Made by a program: the position numbers and the translations under genes. This document shows, in pieces, positions 60,289 to 64,000 of a stretch of DNA of 64,000 bases (position 1 is its first letter; every line of letters starts with the position of its first letter). Where the stretch lies: the NCBI RefSeq assembly GCF_000715075.1, contig NC_134103.1:73657519-73721518 (forward strand), in the 5' to 3' direction. The notes beneath the pieces are model-generated. The model was not told where the DNA came from, did no database searches, and saw only the letters and a list, made by a program, of their open reading frames with translations. This stretch comes from Nicotiana tabacum (Eukaryota > Streptophyta > Magnoliopsida > Solanales > Solanaceae).

Positions 60289-63200
60289 TCAGTGAAGTGG
60301 GGAACCCGTTGGAGTTGACAGTTCCATGTCAATGCACATATCCTCAGCTAGCAACGTTTCACTTACATCCTTACTTTCGTAGCCAAGCACATCTTGTCTA
60401 TTGCTCAAGCCATATTCCTGCTCAGGAATGCCAAAAGGTTGATTCTGATTATATTCAGCACCAATAGATATCTCAGGGATATCATCCAGCAAGCTATTGA
60501 TGTCACCACAGCTGGTCACAATGTCGGAAAAGTCACCATAGCAATCGTGCGTTTCTTGCATCAGGTAATTTGTGATTCCTGTGTTTACTTTATTTCCTTC
60601 TTCTTCCCACTTTTGGCTATCTTTCCCGATATGCCCGGGCTCAATAGCTATTGCTTTGTGCTTAGCAGTCCAATCTGGGCGACTCCACAGATACAATGGA
60701 GGGGAGTTGATGTTCCATTGCTCCATCTGCTGGTTATGCACATTAATTGATCCTGGCAGGTAAAAGGACTGGCATAACAAAACAAAAAACTAGTATCACA
60801 CTCGCATTCGTAAGAGAAATGAGCGATAAAAATCTTAGGATTTCAATTTTTTGCACCTTGCCAGCCAAGATAATGTCATCTTCCCAAATTATATCGTATG
60901 GATTCTTTCTTTCATCAAGTCTGGAATGGTAGATAATTGATATATCAGGTGGTAAGCAGATAATCACTGAACTTGCAGTTTTCATAATTTAAATCTTCAC
61001 CTTTTTGTTTCTTTCGGAACAGTAACAATAAGAAGCTTTGGTCTGAATGTAAGAGCCTTGCTTATAAATTCATTTGCCGAGGCAAAAGGGGGATTCAGCC
61101 CCATGATCTATTCAAGATGCAAGGTAAGATTGGTAATGCTTCAAAACAATGTTTAAGTCACACCAAGTTATGCAAAGCTGATGGTTTCCAACATACCAAA
61201 TTGGATCCTTCTGGCAAGTCTCTTAAACCAACAGTCATCCAATCCCTCTTCTCAAAGTTGAAATTATTCTGGAGAGTTAAGAAATCCCAAGAAGTCGCTC
61301 ATTAACTTACAAAACATAATCAGAGAAGGCACTAAGTTAATGAAATACAAAGCAAATGATCTAATAAGGGCAATGTGGACTTGAAGGATTCTAGCAAAAG
61401 TTGGATGAAGGTTTCATATTTGTAGTTTGTTTAGGAAGTACACAAGAGGAGACTAACATAGATTACAAATGCATTAACTTTTATCCCTACCCTTTCTACT
61501 ATCGTTCAATCTATCGTACAATATCCAAGTCGATCGACCTGCTGTTTTGTAACTTATAGGATGATGTTCTTAATACAGTATTAGTTCAACTAACGGTTGC
61601 AAAATCAGCATAAATAAAATAAACAAAAAATAAAGCGTCCATATCTGTATCAATCTCCGGAAACCAATCAGATGCATCCTATTGTGAAGCATCAAAGCTT
61701 AGTTAAACAACAGTTTAAAAGACAAACTTAAGACTGGATTATGTATTACTCAGTGAGTTGAGATAAATTTAAGATCTAACGGCTTTAAAATCAAAAGATC
61801 ATAGTGATTTCATGAAAGGAACATGTGTGGTCATACTTTCATACCTATATGAAACTACAAATTCACCGACATCTAAAATGTCGTGAATCACTCATACTAA
61901 ATAACATTGTAGTGATGTGCTTTTGAGTTGGCTCGACAAACTAAATACTCCCTATAGCTCGGTGACTCGATTGAGCTTTGATCACGACTAATCATAGTCC
62001 TTTTCACGAGTCACAAACTATTTAACCAAGTCGAGTTGACTAGGTTGAACTTGGTAAGTTACCTCAGATTTTAAAGCAATGATAAGAAAACTTGCTCACT
62101 ATATGGAGCATCTTATTGAGCACTGTAAGTGGCTACAAACTCAATTGACAAGGATGGCCTGTTGTCCAATAGTATAAACAACTTACTACATTGGTGATAT
62201 CTCTTGTCTACGAGCCATTTTCCAAGTGTTTGGAGGACCGGTCTCTTCAACCTATCTTGTGCCTGATAACATAAACTTAAGCTAAATAATATTTGCACTT
62301 GGAAACTTCACCATGCCCTTAAAGAAAAACTCATTCCTCAACTACACATGATAAAAAAAAATATAATGCATATTTACATTCATTTTCTTCTAATTACAAG
62401 CCATTACAGTGGGTTTTATTTGCGCAATAACACACCACATGATGACTAGCTAATCTTATATTGTAAGCATTTGGTTGACGAACAAATCACAAGTACTGTT
62501 TGACTGGAGTAAAAAAGACTAGCTAGTTGTAACAGGAAGGGACCTACTCAAGAAGAGTTACTGCAAGAGGAAAATTAGAAAGAACTCAACAATTTTACTA
62601 CCCCTCTTTTACCAAAAAACAGAACTCCCAGTAGTAATATGGTTCACCTGCAATTCAGATTTAATAATGATAATTCATGAAGGAAGCTGATATGATTATA
62701 AAATAATTTACCTTTGGTTGTATGAGATCAAAATTTCTGAAATGGCATTTTTTCCCCATTCTGTGTAGTTCTTCTTTCATCAAGCAGCTAAAGTCATTGG
62801 AGCCACAGCAGAAGTCCACTATCTGAACAAGAAAGCCTCAGTATTCAAAGAAATATGTAAAGCTGCATTCCTTCGAACAAGAATAAGAGAATGAAGAACT
62901 TAAGAATAAAAAAAATCAAAGCAAAAAGTGCTTGACAAGATGTTTATATGAGGTTTGCTGAATGGTAAAGGCACCCGCCGGTAAACACCAAAGGTTCTGA
63001 AACAAATTTCATTCCCCGCTGTTGGCCCTAAGAATTATTTTAATGATGAAAAAATTGGAGTAAAAGAATCTGTTTAGAGCTTGTAATCTGTCTTAGCAGG
63101 ACAACAATATGCGACGAAGCCGACTAGATCAAATGACACAAAGAAGTTGAATCAAATGTTACTCTAAATGGAGACAAAACGCGATAATCCGAATAAGATC

Positions 63201-63917
63201 AACGCAAGACGCTTTCAAACTCGTTATTCAAGTTGTCAAAGCAAGAAAAGCAGTACAATTCAGAAGAAATTCAAGAAAGCTGATGCACTTGATGAGCAAG
63301 CGTGAAGTTCCAACAAAAGGAGAATAATTGAAGGACTCCGTCTCGTAACCAAAAAGTGTGGAGTCCCAAACAAGGAGATAAATTAGGTGTACAAGAAGCT
63401 GCAGACTAGCATGAAGACTTTAAAGTCCCTAGCAAGAGCATTTATGATCTGCCACGGTCAAGAAGTTGGATCTATCGAGAAAAGAGGAGATACTAATACA
63501 AGAAGGAGCGAAGACAATAACTTCACTGAATCTGCACATACTCAAAAACACTCAGAGATAGACTGAGATTGTACTAGATCTTATTGGCTTATACTTTTAT
63601 CATTTTCAATAACAAAGCTTAGAAGTACATATTAAATTTCACAAGAATTGGGCGACTGGAAACTGTTTTGGAAGTTCAAAATTATGTGTAAGTCAAAAAA
63701 ATACAGTTTACTCCCCCACCTGTACTTTCACCCAATTCCTTGCACAATCCCTCCCCTCCCCCCCCCCCCCCCAAAACCCACCAAAAACAAATAGCAAGAA
63801 AGAAAAGATAGGCAGGTTATGATGCTAATACAAGATGATCATATGGAAATAAAGAAGATCATATGGATTTTTTACCGTGTCACCATCTTGCACATACCAT
63901 CTTAGTCTATTAACCAC
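60289..63917 (-). CDS. EDM2: EDM2-like (ENHANCED DOWNY MILDEW 2) protein, C-terminal exons, partial
   Basis: Six exons read leftward from the window edge: 63917-63876, 62822-62712, 61268-61197, 61107-61001, 60920-60857, 60768-60289 (stop TGA 60291-60289). All junctions are GT-AG and in phase, giving 291 residues. They encode the methyltransferase-like domain of EDM2: IVDFCCGSNDFSCLMKEEL, FEKRDWMTV, IMGLNPPF, FRPKLLIVTVPKET, YDIIWEDDIILAGK, SFYLPGSINV and LYLWSRPDWTAKHK, followed by a less conserved acidic tail of about 125 residues. IMGLNPPF resembles the NPPF/NPPY motif of adenine-type methyltransferases, but EDM2 activity is not established. In Arabidopsis EDM2 is a nuclear PHD-finger protein that controls heterochromatin marks and transcript processing at intronic transposons and immune receptor genes. 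The PHD part lies beyond the right edge. No defect seen. Confidence 0.86.
61269..62711. other. Long intron of the EDM2-like gene
   Basis: 1.44-kb intron between the FCCGSNDF exon and the FEKRDWM exon. AT-rich, no ORF with recognisable content and no clear mobile element seen. Confidence 0.6.
62823..63875. other. Intron of the EDM2-like gene with a poly-C run
   Basis: 1.05-kb intron. The part from about 62940 to 63620 has a base composition unlike its flanks (many aagaag/caagaa words) and may be an old insertion of unknown type. A run of 15 C (63758-63772) follows. No gene seen. Confidence 0.5.
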
Positions 63918-64000
63918 CTGCATATGGAAAATCATGCTATAATTTAGCCTCTAATTTGCATAAAACACATAATTAAGCCTGATGCCATTAATCAGTACAA

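Noticed and set aside
1..64000. A wholly undescribed gene system such as a biosynthetic or defence cluster
   Set aside because: Outside the retroelements I find only four recognisable protein genes and one tRNA. They are unrelated in function and give no sign of a co-operating cluster.

Overview
The window is plant nuclear DNA. A plastid-import component (TIC62), a fasciclin-like arabinogalactan protein, a MATE transporter and an EDM2-like protein occur with GT-AG introns, a nuclear tRNA-Asn gene and several LTR retrotransposon families. Solanaceae-type SINEs (one ending in a TTG run) and the types of LTR element point to Nicotiana or a close relative; species is not fixed from sequence alone.

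Layout. 1-7649: a Ty3/gypsy Tat-lineage element read on the minus strand (Tat-1, cut by the window edge). 7650-8621: AT-rich spacer. 8622-21308: a small long-terminal-inverted-repeat DNA element whose left arm holds a Copia-type solo LTR (8782-9271) and whose right arm holds a complete 11.4-kb Tat element (Tat-2, 9732-21138, TSD ATATT). 22842-24032: single-exon FLA gene with a MITE-like inverted repeat upstream. 25011-25667: hAT-type MITE (8-bp TSD) with a Stowaway-type MITE nested in it. 25764-25837: tRNA-Asn(GTT). 26348-32153 (minus): TIC62, modelled as 15 exons that keep frame over 646 codons, with five [14 protein letters not shown] repeats. 34253-37670 (minus): DETOXIFICATION/MATE gene of seven exons with one apparent one-base frameshift; four of its six introns contain a small mobile element. 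38910-39545: diverged repeats like the subterminal part of a CACTA element. 39546-59406: a 5'-truncated Tat copy (Tat-3) with a 1.25-kb internal tandem array; its 3' LTR is split by an 11.1-kb Tekay/Del chromovirus on the minus strand (48010-59099, TSD GTAGG, about 2.95-kb LTRs). 60289-63917 (minus): the last six coding exons of an EDM2-like gene that runs off the right edge.

How it fits together. About two thirds of the window is nested retrotransposon sequence; the host genes sit in two islands (22.7-37.7 kb and from 60.3 kb). All three Tat copies carry, between pol and the 3' LTR, a second coding unit on the strand opposite gag-pol, with intron signals, a basic nuclear-localisation-like patch and a C-terminal coiled coil. 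No autonomous copy is visible: all gag-pol regions have stops, frameshifts or integrase deletions. I saw no wholly new system. The items most worth a second look are the spliced antisense ORFs, the dimer-structured tandem array inside Tat-3, the tandem exon duplication in TIC62, the MATE frameshift and the nesting history.
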